Shown: positions 26,602 through 36,140 of the stretch, in pieces
Numbering within the stretch: position 1 is the first letter of the stretch
Layout of the letters: each line of letters begins with the position of its first letter
Origin: Desulfurivibrionaceae bacterium
GTDB taxonomy: Bacteria; Desulfobacterota; Desulfobulbia; Desulfobulbales; VMSU01
Direction of reading: 5' to 3'
Length of the DNA: 64,000 nucleotides
Assembly: GCA_030145275.1 (NCBI GenBank)
Contig: JAQYVV010000001.1
Span: forward strand, 248,001 to 312,000
The notes under the pieces: generated by a model
Told to the model about the DNA's origin: nothing
Database searches by the model: none
The model's input: only the letters and a program-made list of their open reading frames with translations
Program-made: the position numbers and the translations under genes

Positions 26602-26912
26602 GGGCGTTCCAGTAGATGTATCCTCTGTTGAAATTCTGGGTGATTTTTGACAACGGCAGCAGTTCCGTCAGGTGAGTTGTCATCAATAACGAGAACCTCA
26701 ATTTCTGGTGTTTGTTGAATGATTAGGTCTAGAATTGCACCTATTGACTTAATTTCATTGTATACCGGAAGATCAACAAGCGGTTTTGTGATTGGTGTTT
26801 TGGAGCCTGACAAGGAAAACCCCAGGTTTTGTGGTGACATTTTGTAACGATAATTAAAAAAGGAAGAATAAGTATTTGCCTTTTTTGTCATAATATTCAA
26901 GTATAAAAGCAT
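26598..26912 (-). pseudogene. N-terminal fragment of a dolichol-phosphate-mannose synthase-like GT2
   Basis: Residues 35-104 read as the first third of a GT2 enzyme (PLVDLPVYNEIKSIGAILDL, IEVLVIDDNSPDGTAAVVKN, then RIHLLERP) and stop exactly where the IS4-type fragment begins. The DxD and catalytic parts are absent. It is on the opposite strand to the surrounding glycan genes. Confidence 0.65.
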
Positions 26913-27159
26913 TCAATCCAGAAGTAGGTATCGGCCAGAGGTGAGGAGGAGGCTTCAGATCAGGTGCGGCGTTGATCCGAGTCCTGGCTGGTGATTGAAA
27001 TTTTGTCTTTCGCTACTGCTGCTTAAGATTTCAAGACAAGAATCATTTACTGCCCATGCGGTGATCATTTACGAATTCAGCACTTAGGTCAACCTGACCT
27101 CTCTTGCTGGTTGCTAACTGGATTCACCACGTTTACAAGTAAACAAAAGGATAAAATCA
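26913..27159. other. Intergenic stretch after the gene remnants, nothing recognised
   Basis: No coding frame or repeat stands out here. It may contain further decayed sequence from the same rearrangement. Confidence 0.4.
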
Positions 27160-28017
27160 TTGAAACATGACAAGATAACCGTGCTTCTTCCCGCCTATAA
27201 TGAAGAGCTCAGCATCGGAGATACAATTAGAAAAATAAAGGAGTTGCATCCTGAGTTTGAAATTCTGGTGGTTGACGACGGGTCAACGGACAATACGGTG
27301 CAAATTGCCATGAATGCAGGCGCCAATGTCTGGCCCCACCCCTACAATATTGGCAATGGCGCCGCCGTCAAGACCGGTTTGCGCTGCGCAGCTGGAGACT
27401 GGGTTGTAATGATGGACGCCGATGGGCAGCACGATCCGGCCGATATTGCCCGCTTGCTGGAACATAAAGATAAGTATGACATGGTAATTGGCGCCAGGGG
27501 CAAAGGGTGCCACAGTTCCCTACACCGAAATCTGGCAAACTGGTTTTACAACCGCTATGCCTCGTATATCACCAAGGTCAAGATACTTGATCTGACTTCA
27601 GGGTTTCGGCTGGTTAAGAAGGATGTGGCCCGGAAATTTTTGTATCTACTTCCCAATGGATTTTCCTACCCCACAACTATAACAATGGCCTATCTCCGCA
27701 GCGGCAGGACAGTAAAATATTTGCCGATCACCACGGCGAAGAGAAAGGGCAAAAGTAAAATAAAGCTTCTGCAGGACGGCACCCGGTTTTTGTTGATCAT
27801 TTCCAGGGTGGCTTTGCTTTTTTCACCATTTCGTATTTTTATGCCCATGAGTATCGCGCTGTTTTGCACAGGTGTTCTCTATTATCTGTTCACCTATTTT
27901 ACAGGCGGACGTTTTACAAATATGGCAGCACTTCTTTTTAGCACTTCCGTTATTGTTTTTTTGATGGGGCTCGTTTCCGAACAGATCTCCCAGATGCGCT
28001 ATGATCGTACGGATTGA
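27160..28017 (+). CDS. GT2 glycosyltransferase with two C-terminal membrane helices
   Basis: A 285-residue polyprenyl-phosphate sugar transferase-type enzyme: TVLLPAYNEELSIGDTIRKI, ILVVDDGSTDNTV, DADGQHDPADIARLL (DxD), DLTSGFRLVKKDV, and two hydrophobic segments at the end (about 230-275). It most resembles the DPM1/GtrB group that makes polyprenyl-phosphate sugars for GT-C enzymes. The start is a TTG at 27160 with AAAGGA about 8 bases upstream. It is intact, unlike the GT2 fragment just upstream. Confidence 0.85.
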   Translation: MKHDKITVLLPAYNEELSIGDTIRKIKELHPEFEILVVDDGSTDNTVQIAMNAGANVWPHPYNIGNGAAVKTGLRCAAGDWVVMMDADGQHDPADIARLLEHKDKYDMVIGARGKGCHSSLHRNLANWFYNRYASYITKVKILDLTSGFRLVKKDVARKFLYLLPNGFSYPTTITMAYLRSGRTVKYLPITTAKRKGKSKIKLLQDGTRFLLIISRVALLFSPFRIFMPMSIALFCTGVLYYLFTYFTGGRFTNMAALLFSTSVIVFLMGLVSEQISQMRYDRTD

Positions 28018-28029
28018 TTTAAATTAGAA

Positions 28030-28217
28030 AGTGGCTCTATAGCAAACTCAGCTTAGTTAACTGGATCGGAGTCTGCGCTACCTCCGGCTAAAAACATGCC
28101 GGAGGTAAGCGCAGACTCCGAAGACGGCATAATCACTTTACTCGTCATCCCTGAATGTTTTTATCAGGGATCCAGGGTAGTTATGTTTTTTTTAGCTGAG
28201 TTTGGTTAATAGGCACT
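28030..28217. mobile_element. Small palindromic MITE-like element B with 8-bp target duplication
   Basis: 188 bp with 26-bp imperfect terminal inverted repeats (AGTGGCTCTATAGCAAACTC at the left; the right end reversed is AGTGCCTATTAACCAAACTC; about 20 of 26 match). It is flanked on both sides by the identical 8 bases AATTAGAA (28022-28029 and 28218-28225). Inside are a near-perfect 22/23-bp hairpin (28067-28120, loop TAAAAACAT) and the 33-base hairpin unit (28143-28175) shared with the element at 20006-20200. It has no coding capacity, so it would need a transposase in trans. Confidence 0.85.
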
Positions 28218-28299
28218 AATTAGAATCAAAAAACAGCCGACGAATTACCTGTTCACATAAAAAGGGTTGGAATAGGGTTTTGTAAAAGGAATACTATAG

Positions 28300-29703
28300 A
28301 TGATGCAGGAAATGAAAAGCACTGACGCTAAAAGTGTGGAGGCTTCATACAGCCTTAAGCATCTTGGCGGCGAACAAACAGTCACCGGCTCCTGCCGCCT
28401 CTTGCAGGTCAAGGGAATCAACATCCTGGTCGATTGTGGTATTGCTCAGGGAGATGATACCGTCATTCCTACGGAAAAGTGGCCGGTCTCAGCCGGGCAA
28501 ATTGACTACATTTTTCTGACCCACACGCATTTAGATCATGTGGGGCGATTGCCGGAAATTATTGCTAAAGGTTTCTGTGGTGAGGTTATCTGCTCCCACG
28601 CAACTAAAGCCCTTCTTGCTCCCATGCTTAAAGATGCTATGTCCATAAAGGGCATGTCCCCAGAGGAAAACGCACGTACCCTTGATAGGATTGAAGAGTT
28701 GTCTTGGGGGTTTGAGTATGGCACGGAGTTTAACTTGCGGAGAGGAATTGGTTTTCGTCTAGGCTGGGCCGGTCATATCCTCGGATCATGCTTTATTCGA
28801 ATTCATTGGGATGATCCTCCTTTCAGTATCTTATTCTCGGGAGATTTAGGTTCCAGGCATACACCTCTTTTGCCGGATCCAGATCAGCCGCAGCATTCTG
28901 ACCTGCTGGTGCTTGAATCTACCTATGGTGATCGTCTTCACAAGGACCGTTCCCAAAGGATGGAGGGCCTTGGCGATGTTTTATCCCGTGCCATTGCAGA
29001 TAATGGCAAAGTTTTTATTCCGGCTTTTTCTCTTGGTCGAACCCAGGAACTTATCTATGAAATAGACCGGCTTCGCAGTGAGCCGAAATGGCAAAAACGT
29101 TTCCCGCATCTGGCCGATCGGAATTTGCCGGTTGTTGTCGACTCACCATTGGGGCTTAAGATAACCGAAGTGTACACTTCTCTGCATCAATATTGGGATG
29201 CCGAGGCAAAACAATTAGCCTCCAAAGGCGATCAGCCATTGAATTTTCCAGGACTGTATAGTGTCAAGCCCCATAAGGATCATCGGCGATTATTAGAGAT
29301 GGATGGTCCCTGCGTAATTATTGCTGGCAGTGGCATGTGCACAGGAGGTCGTATCATAGGTCATCTGCTTGATGGCCTGCAAGATTCTCGCAACGATATC
29401 ATATTTGTCGGATATCAAGCCCATGGAACACCTGGCCGCGATATTGTCAAGTATGGGGATAGGGCAAATGGTTACGTGTTTATTGATGGCCAAAAGAGAT
29501 ATATTAAAGCCAAAATTCATGTGATGGGAGGTTATTCCGCCCATGCAGACCAACAAGGATTGATAGAGTGGGTTCAGAGCATGCCAAAAAAACCAGGAAA
29601 TATTAAGTTGGTCCATGGTGAGATAAGTGCTCGGAAAACCTTGGCAGACAAACTTGCTAAGTTGGAATATAACTGTGTAGGGCATGGCCCATCAAGCAAT
29701 TGA
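28300..29703 (+). CDS. Metallo-beta-lactamase / beta-CASP RNA-processing-type protein
   Basis: A 467-residue protein with the zinc motif FLTHTHLDHVGRLP, the later metal ligands GHILGS and FSGDLG, then the beta-CASP segment (KVFIPAFSLGRTQELIYEI, PVVVDSPLGLKITEVY), GSGMCTGGRI and the C-terminal MGGYSAHADQQGL with its His. This is the CPSF73/RNase J-related group of nucleases, whose bacterial members are predicted RNA exo- or endonucleases. AAAAGGA lies upstream of the ATG. It is monocistronic, with no visible link to the glycan genes. Confidence 0.88.
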   Translation: MMQEMKSTDAKSVEASYSLKHLGGEQTVTGSCRLLQVKGINILVDCGIAQGDDTVIPTEKWPVSAGQIDYIFLTHTHLDHVGRLPEIIAKGFCGEVICSHATKALLAPMLKDAMSIKGMSPEENARTLDRIEELSWGFEYGTEFNLRRGIGFRLGWAGHILGSCFIRIHWDDPPFSILFSGDLGSRHTPLLPDPDQPQHSDLLVLESTYGDRLHKDRSQRMEGLGDVLSRAIADNGKVFIPAFSLGRTQELIYEIDRLRSEPKWQKRFPHLADRNLPVVVDSPLGLKITEVYTSLHQYWDAEAKQLASKGDQPLNFPGLYSVKPHKDHRRLLEMDGPCVIIAGSGMCTGGRIIGHLLDGLQDSRNDIIFVGYQAHGTPGRDIVKYGDRANGYVFIDGQKRYIKAKIHVMGGYSAHADQQGLIEWVQSMPKKPGNIKLVHGEISARKTLADKLAKLEYNCVGHGPSSN

Positions 29704-29770
29704 AAAAATATTAAAACCTGTTTCCGAAAAGGTTAGCGATCAATTAAGTACACCAAAGATTGCATAACCC

Positions 29771-29890
29771 CCGAGTCCGTAAGCGTTTCAGGGGCACCCC
29801 GATGTGCGTGATCGAGCCACGCGATTATACCCCCTGTATATCACGGGGGGCGATCGCGTGTAGCGGGGTATTCATGGAGCGCTTACTCGA
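29771..29890. repeat. Nested imperfect palindrome of about 120 bp
   Basis: Several inverted pairs are nested. From the outside in they are CGAGTCCGTAAGCG against CGCTTACTCG, then CCCCGATGTGCG against GCGTGTAGCGGGG, then CGCGATTATACCCCC against GGGGGGCGATCGCG. It looks like a non-coding palindromic repeat or structured RNA in the 441-bp gap after the beta-CASP gene. A 70-codon frame across it (29760-29972) shows no family resemblance. Confidence 0.5.
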
Positions 29891-30144
29891 AAAGAATGTA
29901 GAGACGATTCTATCTTCCGTTGAGAATGATGCCCCCCTTTTATCTCTATGGCTGACCAAACCTGAAAGATGACAGTAGTCCCTTACATTTCAGCATTTCA
30001 AACCTTTCAGTGTCCAACCTTAGCTTGCCGATTAGGACAATTAGCCTTGTGAAAAACCACATTAAACATATTTTAACCTTGTATTATTACGTTTAAGCGG
30101 TAAAATATATCACATATTGTAAGCGTTGAATATGAGGATGTACT

Positions 30145-31446
30145 ATGAAAAGAGATATTGTCGAGGTAATGTTGCGGTGGAAAGATTCGCAAAGTCGTAA
30201 GCCGCTTATTGTTCGAGGTGCGCGACAGGTTGGAAAAACATATTCCGTAAAATTGTTCGGTGCTGAGCATTTCAAAGATTGTGTTGTGTTTGATTTTGAG
30301 AGAGATAGATCGCTACAGGCCATTTTTTCAGGGGACCTTAGTCCTTCCAAAATTGTGCGGGAACTTGAGATATATGCGGGAAAACGCATTGTTCCAGGGG
30401 AAACCGTCGTTTTTTTTGATGAAATACAGGCGTGTGAGCGTGCTTTAATGAGTCTTCGCTATTTTTATGAAGAAATGCCTGAACTTCATATTCTAGCGGC
30501 TGGTTCTCTGCTTGAATTTGCCATGAGCAGTATTTCCTTTCCTGTTGGCCGGGTAACATTTGAATGGATGCGTCCCATGACCTTCAAAGAATTTCTCGTG
30601 GCCTCAGGAAAAGAAATTCTGGCAGAAAATATACCCGACCGTATTAACATATCCACTGTTTCAGAAAATCTACACCATTCATTAGTTGAACAGCTGCGGC
30701 TCTATTTCCTGGTTGGCGGAATGCCTGAAGCCGTAAAGCGATTCGTTGAAACCGGCTCTCTTACAGAGGCGCAGAAAGTACATGAAGATATAATTCAGTC
30801 CTATCTTCAGTCACTGCTTTCATATGAGACCCGAACAGACTCAGGAAGTTTAGACCATCTTATGCGGTCGATTCCTAGCCATGTCGGAGCACAGATAAAA
30901 TATACTCATCTTGACCCGGAAAGACGTATTGAAAAAACTAAAAAGTCACTCGCCGTTCTTGAAAAAGCTTTACTTGTTCATCTGATACAGGCGACTGATG
31001 TTTCTGGCCTTCCGCTTGGCGCTGGTACTTCTGCGAAAATCATGAAACCACTCTTTGTCGATATTGGGCTTATGCAGACTATCTGTGGAATTGACGTCAA
31101 GGAGATACTCCATGCAAAAGATATAAATCATGTGTACAGAGGAGCATTGGCCGAACAATTTGTCGGTCAGGAACTGCTTGCTGCCGGAGGCTCTGAAAAT
31201 GGAAAACTGTATTACTGGTCAAGAAGAAAGAAGAGCAGTTCTGCCGAGGTTGATTTTGTCATTGCCAGGAATGGATGTATATATCCAATAGAAGTAAAAA
31301 GCGGAGCAGCTGGCAGGATGAAAAGTATGCACATTTTTCTTGCAGAACATCCCTTTGTGGAAAAAGGATTTGTCCTATCGCCAGTTAAACATGAAAAGCA
31401 GGAAGTCGACAGGATTGAATTTTTACCATTATATGTAACCTTGTAA
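30145..31446 (+). CDS. AAA-type ATPase with DUF4143 C-terminal domain
   Basis: A 433-residue protein of the AAA_14/DUF4143 class: Walker A in IVRGARQVGKTYSV (about 23-35), Walker B in TVVFFDEIQACERAL, sensor AAGSLLEFAMSS, a central YFLVGGMPEAVKRFVE, and the C-terminal nuclease-like strand with AEVDFVIARNGCIYPIEVKS. The last motif is an E/D-x-K pattern like that of restriction-like folds. The family is widespread and of uncertain role; DNA-related or toxin-like functions have been suggested. It stands alone, with a fragment of a second copy 35 bp downstream. Confidence 0.85.
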   Translation: MKRDIVEVMLRWKDSQSRKPLIVRGARQVGKTYSVKLFGAEHFKDCVVFDFERDRSLQAIFSGDLSPSKIVRELEIYAGKRIVPGETVVFFDEIQACERALMSLRYFYEEMPELHILAAGSLLEFAMSSISFPVGRVTFEWMRPMTFKEFLVASGKEILAENIPDRINISTVSENLHHSLVEQLRLYFLVGGMPEAVKRFVETGSLTEAQKVHEDIIQSYLQSLLSYETRTDSGSLDHLMRSIPSHVGAQIKYTHLDPERRIEKTKKSLAVLEKALLVHLIQATDVSGLPLGAGTSAKIMKPLFVDIGLMQTICGIDVKEILHAKDINHVYRGALAEQFVGQELLAAGGSENGKLYYWSRRKKSSSAEVDFVIARNGCIYPIEVKSGAAGRMKSMHIFLAEHPFVEKGFVLSPVKHEKQEVDRIEFLPLYVTL

Positions 31447-31480
31447 AAAATGCTCTTGCAAGACCTGACCCTTCTCCTCT

Positions 31481-31528
31481 CAGATAAAATATACCCATCT
31501 TGGTCCTGAAAAATGTATTGAAAAAAAT
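31481..31528 (+). pseudogene. Short relic duplicating part of the DUF4143 ATPase gene
   Basis: About 48 bases resemble 30892-30939 inside the upstream gene (both start CAGATAAAATATAC and share CATCTTG and GTATTGAAAAAA), with roughly nine differences. The translated similarity (IKYTHL.PE..IEK) covers the same conserved stretch, so this looks like the remains of a tandem or replaced copy. Confidence 0.6.
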
Positions 31529-31530
31529 TA

Positions 31531-31581
31531 TTGACCAAGAAAAATCCGCCATGTATTATGTTCTGAAAAACAGAACATAAT
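31531..31581 (+). promoter_or_regulatory. Promoter with palindromic operator for the pseudaminic acid locus regulator
   Basis: TTGACC (31531-31536), a 17-bp spacer, then TATTAT (31554-31559) form a near-consensus sigma-70 promoter. A perfect 11-bp inverted repeat, ATTATGTTCTG-AAAAA-CAGAACATAAT (31555-31581), overlaps the -10 box and runs to the first ATG of the winged-helix regulator. The position fits autorepression by that regulator. Confidence 0.75.
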
Positions 31582-32149
31582 GCATAATATGACTTCTCTC
31601 TTCTCAGGCCTTATTACATCAAAGACACGCATCAAAATTCTGATGCGTCTCTTCATGAATCCGCAGCAGAGCGCCTATATGCGCGAACTGTCCGATGAGT
31701 TTCGCGTTTCCCCCAGTCAAATAAAAGACGAACTAAATCAACTTAGTCTGGCCGGTTTTCTTACGAGCAAAAAAAACGGTAGACAAATTCTTTTTTCAGC
31801 AAACAAGAAACACCCCCTCTTTTCTGAACTGAACTCCATGGTCAGAAAGTCCCTTGGCATGGACCGAATTATTGATTCCATCGTTGAACGTCTTGGTGAA
31901 CTAGAGGCCGCTTATTTGGTTGACGATTACGCCGAGGGCAAAGACACTGGCTTGATTGATTTGATTCTTGTGGGAGATGTCGAGCAAACTAACCTCACAG
32001 ACCTGGTAGGTAAAACTGAAAAATATATCGGGCGAAAAATAAGAACGTTAACCTTGACCCATGAAGAATGGGAGGCCTTGCTTCCCCGTTTAGAAAAACG
32101 GCCGATATTTCCTCTTTGGCATACCATGAATAAAATTGGTTTAAAATGA
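31580..32149 (+). CDS. Winged-helix transcriptional regulator at the head of the pseudaminic acid locus
   Basis: A 189-residue protein. The N-terminal ArsR/MarR-like winged helix (SKTRIKILMRLFMNPQQSAY, VSPSQIKDELNQLSLAGFL) is followed by a domain resembling a minimal nucleotidyltransferase fold (LGELEAAYLVDDYAEGKDTG, IDLILVGDV). The ATG at 31580 lies in the operator's right arm; the next ATG at 31589 is also possible. It overlaps the flippase gene by 4 bp (ATGA), so regulator and transporter are co-transcribed. Regulators of this shape are found at the front of surface-polysaccharide loci; the ligand is unknown. Confidence 0.75.
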   Translation: MHNMTSLFSGLITSKTRIKILMRLFMNPQQSAYMRELSDEFRVSPSQIKDELNQLSLAGFLTSKKNGRQILFSANKKHPLFSELNSMVRKSLGMDRIIDSIVERLGELEAAYLVDDYAEGKDTGLIDLILVGDVEQTNLTDLVGKTEKYIGRKIRTLTLTHEEWEALLPRLEKRPIFPLWHTMNKIGLK

Positions 32150-33954
32150 TCGGTAATTTAAAGAAAATATTTTCACTTATTTCCCCTCAGGAGAGGAGGC
32201 ATGCGTACTGGTTGCTACTGGCAATCCTGATTATGGGGTTACTTGAAACGGCCGGCATAGCCTCCATTATGCCATTTATGGCTGTCCTTGCCAATCCTGA
32301 AGTAATAAATACAAATGATTTTTTGTCTCAGGGATATGCTATAGCGGGGGCGGCAAATAGTGATCAATTCCTGTTTGTTTTAGGAATTGTGGTCTTGATA
32401 GTTCTTGTCGTAAGTAACAGTTTCGCTGCCTTTACTACTTGGCTTTTACTCCGATTTGTTTATTTTAGCGGGCATAAACTTTCTTGTAGACTTTTTGAAA
32501 AATATTTAGGGGCACCTTATTCTTTTTTTCTCAGCAATAATTCTGCAGAGCTTGTGAAAAACATTACAAATGATGTCAATCGAACAGTTGTTGGGGTTAT
32601 GACCCCATCCATGCAAATTATAACGAGAACTATTGTTGCATTGTGCATATTTTCTTTACTGGTAGTCATGGATCCTCTTTTGGCTATAATTATCTTTTTG
32701 GTCTGCGGCGGATTGTATACTGTTGTCTTTAGATTATCCAAAAGTACATTAGCTAAAGTCGGTCAGAAATCAACCAAGTCCCAAGGTCAGCGCTTTAAAC
32801 TTGTTGGTGAAGCCTTTGGTGGCATTAAAGAGCTAAAAATATTGGGAAGAGAGGTTACATACAATAACCGTTATTTGAAATCGTCTGAAAGTTTTGCTGC
32901 TTGTGAGTCTACAAACCAAGTAATAACCATTTTGCCAAAATATGCCCTTGAAACCATTATTTTTGGCAGCATATTGCTTATTATTCTTTATTTTATTGCT
33001 GTAAAGAAAGATGTTGCTCAAGTACTACCTATGCTTGCCTTATACGCCTTTGCCGGATATCGCCTTATGCCTGGGTTTAACCAAATTTTTCAAGGTTTTT
33101 CTAAAATACGTTATAATTCTGCATCCCTAGATATTATACATAAACATTTCCAAATGGAGTCTCTTGTTGAAAGATTGACTCGAATTGATACTCAGTCAAT
33201 TGATCCAATGTTGTTGAATACTGGAATTAAGTTGCAGGAGATAACATTTTCGTATCCAGAATCTGAAACCAAAGTTATTAGGGATCTTAACTTGTTTGTA
33301 AAGGCCAATACTACTGTTGCTTTTGTCGGCAAGACCGGTTCAGGGAAAACAACCTTAATTGATATTATTCTTGGGTTATTGCATATAGATTCTGGAGAAA
33401 TTTATATTGATACTGTCTTATTGGATGATGCAAATTTAAGTAATTGGCAGAAAAACATTGGTTATGTTCCTCAGCAAATATTTTTGGCTGATGATTCAGT
33501 TACGAGGAATATTGCTTTTGGTATACCTGATGAAAAAATTAATCATGAGAAAGTCATAAGAGCTGCCAAGCTTGCTAACATTCATGATTTTGTCATTCAG
33601 GAGTTGTCGAATGGTTACCAGACAAAATTAGGGGAACGTGGAGTGCGCTTAAGTGGTGGGCAACTTCAGCGAATTGGCATTGCCCGGGCATTGTATCATG
33701 ACCCTGCGGTACTTATATTCGATGAAGCAACAAGTGCGCTTGATGGTGTGACTGAAAACGTCATTATGGACGCCATTCATAGCCTTTCATATAAAAAAAC
33801 CATTATTATGATAGCTCATCGTATTACAACAGTTAAAGAATGTAATGTAATTCATGTCATGGAGGGAGGTAGAATTATAGCTAGTGGAACTTATGAGGAA
33901 CTAATGACTTCTTGTAAGCAATTTCGTGAGATTGCCGCTACTTCAACTTCCTGA
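32146..33954 (+). CDS. pglK: PglK-type ABC lipid-linked oligosaccharide flippase
   Basis: A 602-residue half-transporter with six membrane helices (residues about 20-310) fused to an ATPase domain: Walker A VGKTGSGKTTLID, Q-loop GYVPQQIFLADDS, signature LSGGQLQRIGIARAL, Walker B AVLIFDEATSALD, switch His in IAHRITT. The N-terminus (LLETAGIASIMPFMAVLANP) is characteristic of PglK, which flips undecaprenyl-linked glycans to the periplasm for PglB-type oligosaccharyltransferases. With an STT3 enzyme encoded 15 kb away, an N-glycan route is plausible. A lipid A flippase (MsbA) is less likely from that N-terminus. Confidence 0.86.
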   Translation: MIGNLKKIFSLISPQERRHAYWLLLAILIMGLLETAGIASIMPFMAVLANPEVINTNDFLSQGYAIAGAANSDQFLFVLGIVVLIVLVVSNSFAAFTTWLLLRFVYFSGHKLSCRLFEKYLGAPYSFFLSNNSAELVKNITNDVNRTVVGVMTPSMQIITRTIVALCIFSLLVVMDPLLAIIIFLVCGGLYTVVFRLSKSTLAKVGQKSTKSQGQRFKLVGEAFGGIKELKILGREVTYNNRYLKSSESFAACESTNQVITILPKYALETIIFGSILLIILYFIAVKKDVAQVLPMLALYAFAGYRLMPGFNQIFQGFSKIRYNSASLDIIHKHFQMESLVERLTRIDTQSIDPMLLNTGIKLQEITFSYPESETKVIRDLNLFVKANTTVAFVGKTGSGKTTLIDIILGLLHIDSGEIYIDTVLLDDANLSNWQKNIGYVPQQIFLADDSVTRNIAFGIPDEKINHEKVIRAAKLANIHDFVIQELSNGYQTKLGERGVRLSGGQLQRIGIARALYHDPAVLIFDEATSALDGVTENVIMDAIHSLSYKKTIIMIAHRITTVKECNVIHVMEGGRIIASGTYEELMTSCKQFREIAATSTS

Positions 33955-33963
33955 AATATATAA

Positions 33964-34968
<1,005 letters not shown>

Positions 34969-34970
34969 TT

Positions 34971-36140
34971 ATGAAAACTATCCCATACGGTCATCAAAAC
35001 ATAAACAAAGATGATATTCAGGCTGTTGTTGAGGTGCTGAAGTCTGATTTCATAACGCAAGGGCCGATTGTCCCCGCATTTGAAGCTGCGGTGGGTAGCT
35101 ACTGTGGCACACAACATGCGATAGCAGTCAATAGTGCCACCAGCGCCCTCCACATAGCATGCCTGGCCTTAGGCGTTGGCAAAGGCGATGTGGTCTGGAC
35201 GACCCCGATTACATTCGTGGCTAGTGCCAATTGCGCCTTGTATTGTGGTGCACAGGTTGATTTTGTGGATATCGATTCGCGCACCTATAATCTTAGCGTG
35301 GAGCGACTGACAGAAAAACTGGCTCAGGCAGAAAAAGTCGGAAAACTACCCAAGGTTGTGATTCTTGTGCATATGTGCGGACAACCCTGCGATATGGCAG
35401 CTATTCACGCACTTCGTCTGAGATACGGTTTCAAGATCATTGAAGATGCAGCCCACGCCATCGGCGGGCGCTACAAAGACGAACCTGTCGGCAACTGCCA
35501 CTACAGTGACATCACCGTGTTCAGCTTTCATCCGGTCAAGATAATCACGGCGGGAGAAGGCGGTATGGCACTGACAAACGATGCGCAATTGGCAAAGCAG
35601 ATGCGGTGTCTTCGAAGTCATGGACTCACCAGCGATGTGGAAGATATGCACCCACGGCCACCGAAAGAAATCTGGAACTACCAGCAAATAGGCTTGGGTT
35701 TTAACTACCGCATGACCGATATACTTGCTGCGTTAGGTTTGAGCCAAATGCAACGATTGGACGAATTCGTTTCCAAGAGGCACATAATTGCAAAACGATA
35801 TGATCAGTTGCTCTTGAGCCTGCCAGTGGTTACGCCATATCAATATGCGGATAGCTATTCCAGCTTTCATCTCTACGTTATACGTTTGCAACTTGATGAA
35901 ATCAATATAAAGCAACGACAAGTATATGAAGCTCTTCGGGCAGCAGGTATTCATGTGAATCTGCACTACATTCCGGTGTACCGCCAGCCGTATTATTCCA
36001 ATATGGGTTTCGAGACAGGTTATTGCCCAGAAGCTGAACAATTTTATGCTGAAGCTATTAGCATACCGATGTTTACGGTGCTAACTGAAGTACAGCAAGA
36101 CCATGTTGTGACCGCTTTAAAGGAGGCAACCAGCTTATGA
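34971..36140 (+). CDS. pseC: UDP-4-amino-4,6-dideoxy-N-acetyl-L-altrosamine transaminase, PseC
   Basis: A 389-residue DegT/DnrJ-type PLP aminotransferase. MKTIPYGHQNINKDDIQAVV opens the protein. The PLP Asp region is EDAAHAIGG, the Schiff-base Lys lies in FSFHPVKIITAGEGG, and the C-terminal HYIPVYRQPYY is typical of PseC. It aminates the 4-keto product of PseB. It overlaps pseF by 4 bp. Confidence 0.95.
   Translation: MKTIPYGHQNINKDDIQAVVEVLKSDFITQGPIVPAFEAAVGSYCGTQHAIAVNSATSALHIACLALGVGKGDVVWTTPITFVASANCALYCGAQVDFVDIDSRTYNLSVERLTEKLAQAEKVGKLPKVVILVHMCGQPCDMAAIHALRLRYGFKIIEDAAHAIGGRYKDEPVGNCHYSDITVFSFHPVKIITAGEGGMALTNDAQLAKQMRCLRSHGLTSDVEDMHPRPPKEIWNYQQIGLGFNYRMTDILAALGLSQMQRLDEFVSKRHIIAKRYDQLLLSLPVVTPYQYADSYSSFHLYVIRLQLDEINIKQRQVYEALRAAGIHVNLHYIPVYRQPYYSNMGFETGYCPEAEQFYAEAISIPMFTVLTEVQQDHVVTALKEATSL

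Noticed and set aside
29760..29972. 70-codon frame between the beta-CASP and ATPase genes
   Set aside because: It runs through the nested palindrome, which explains the open frame better than a protein does.
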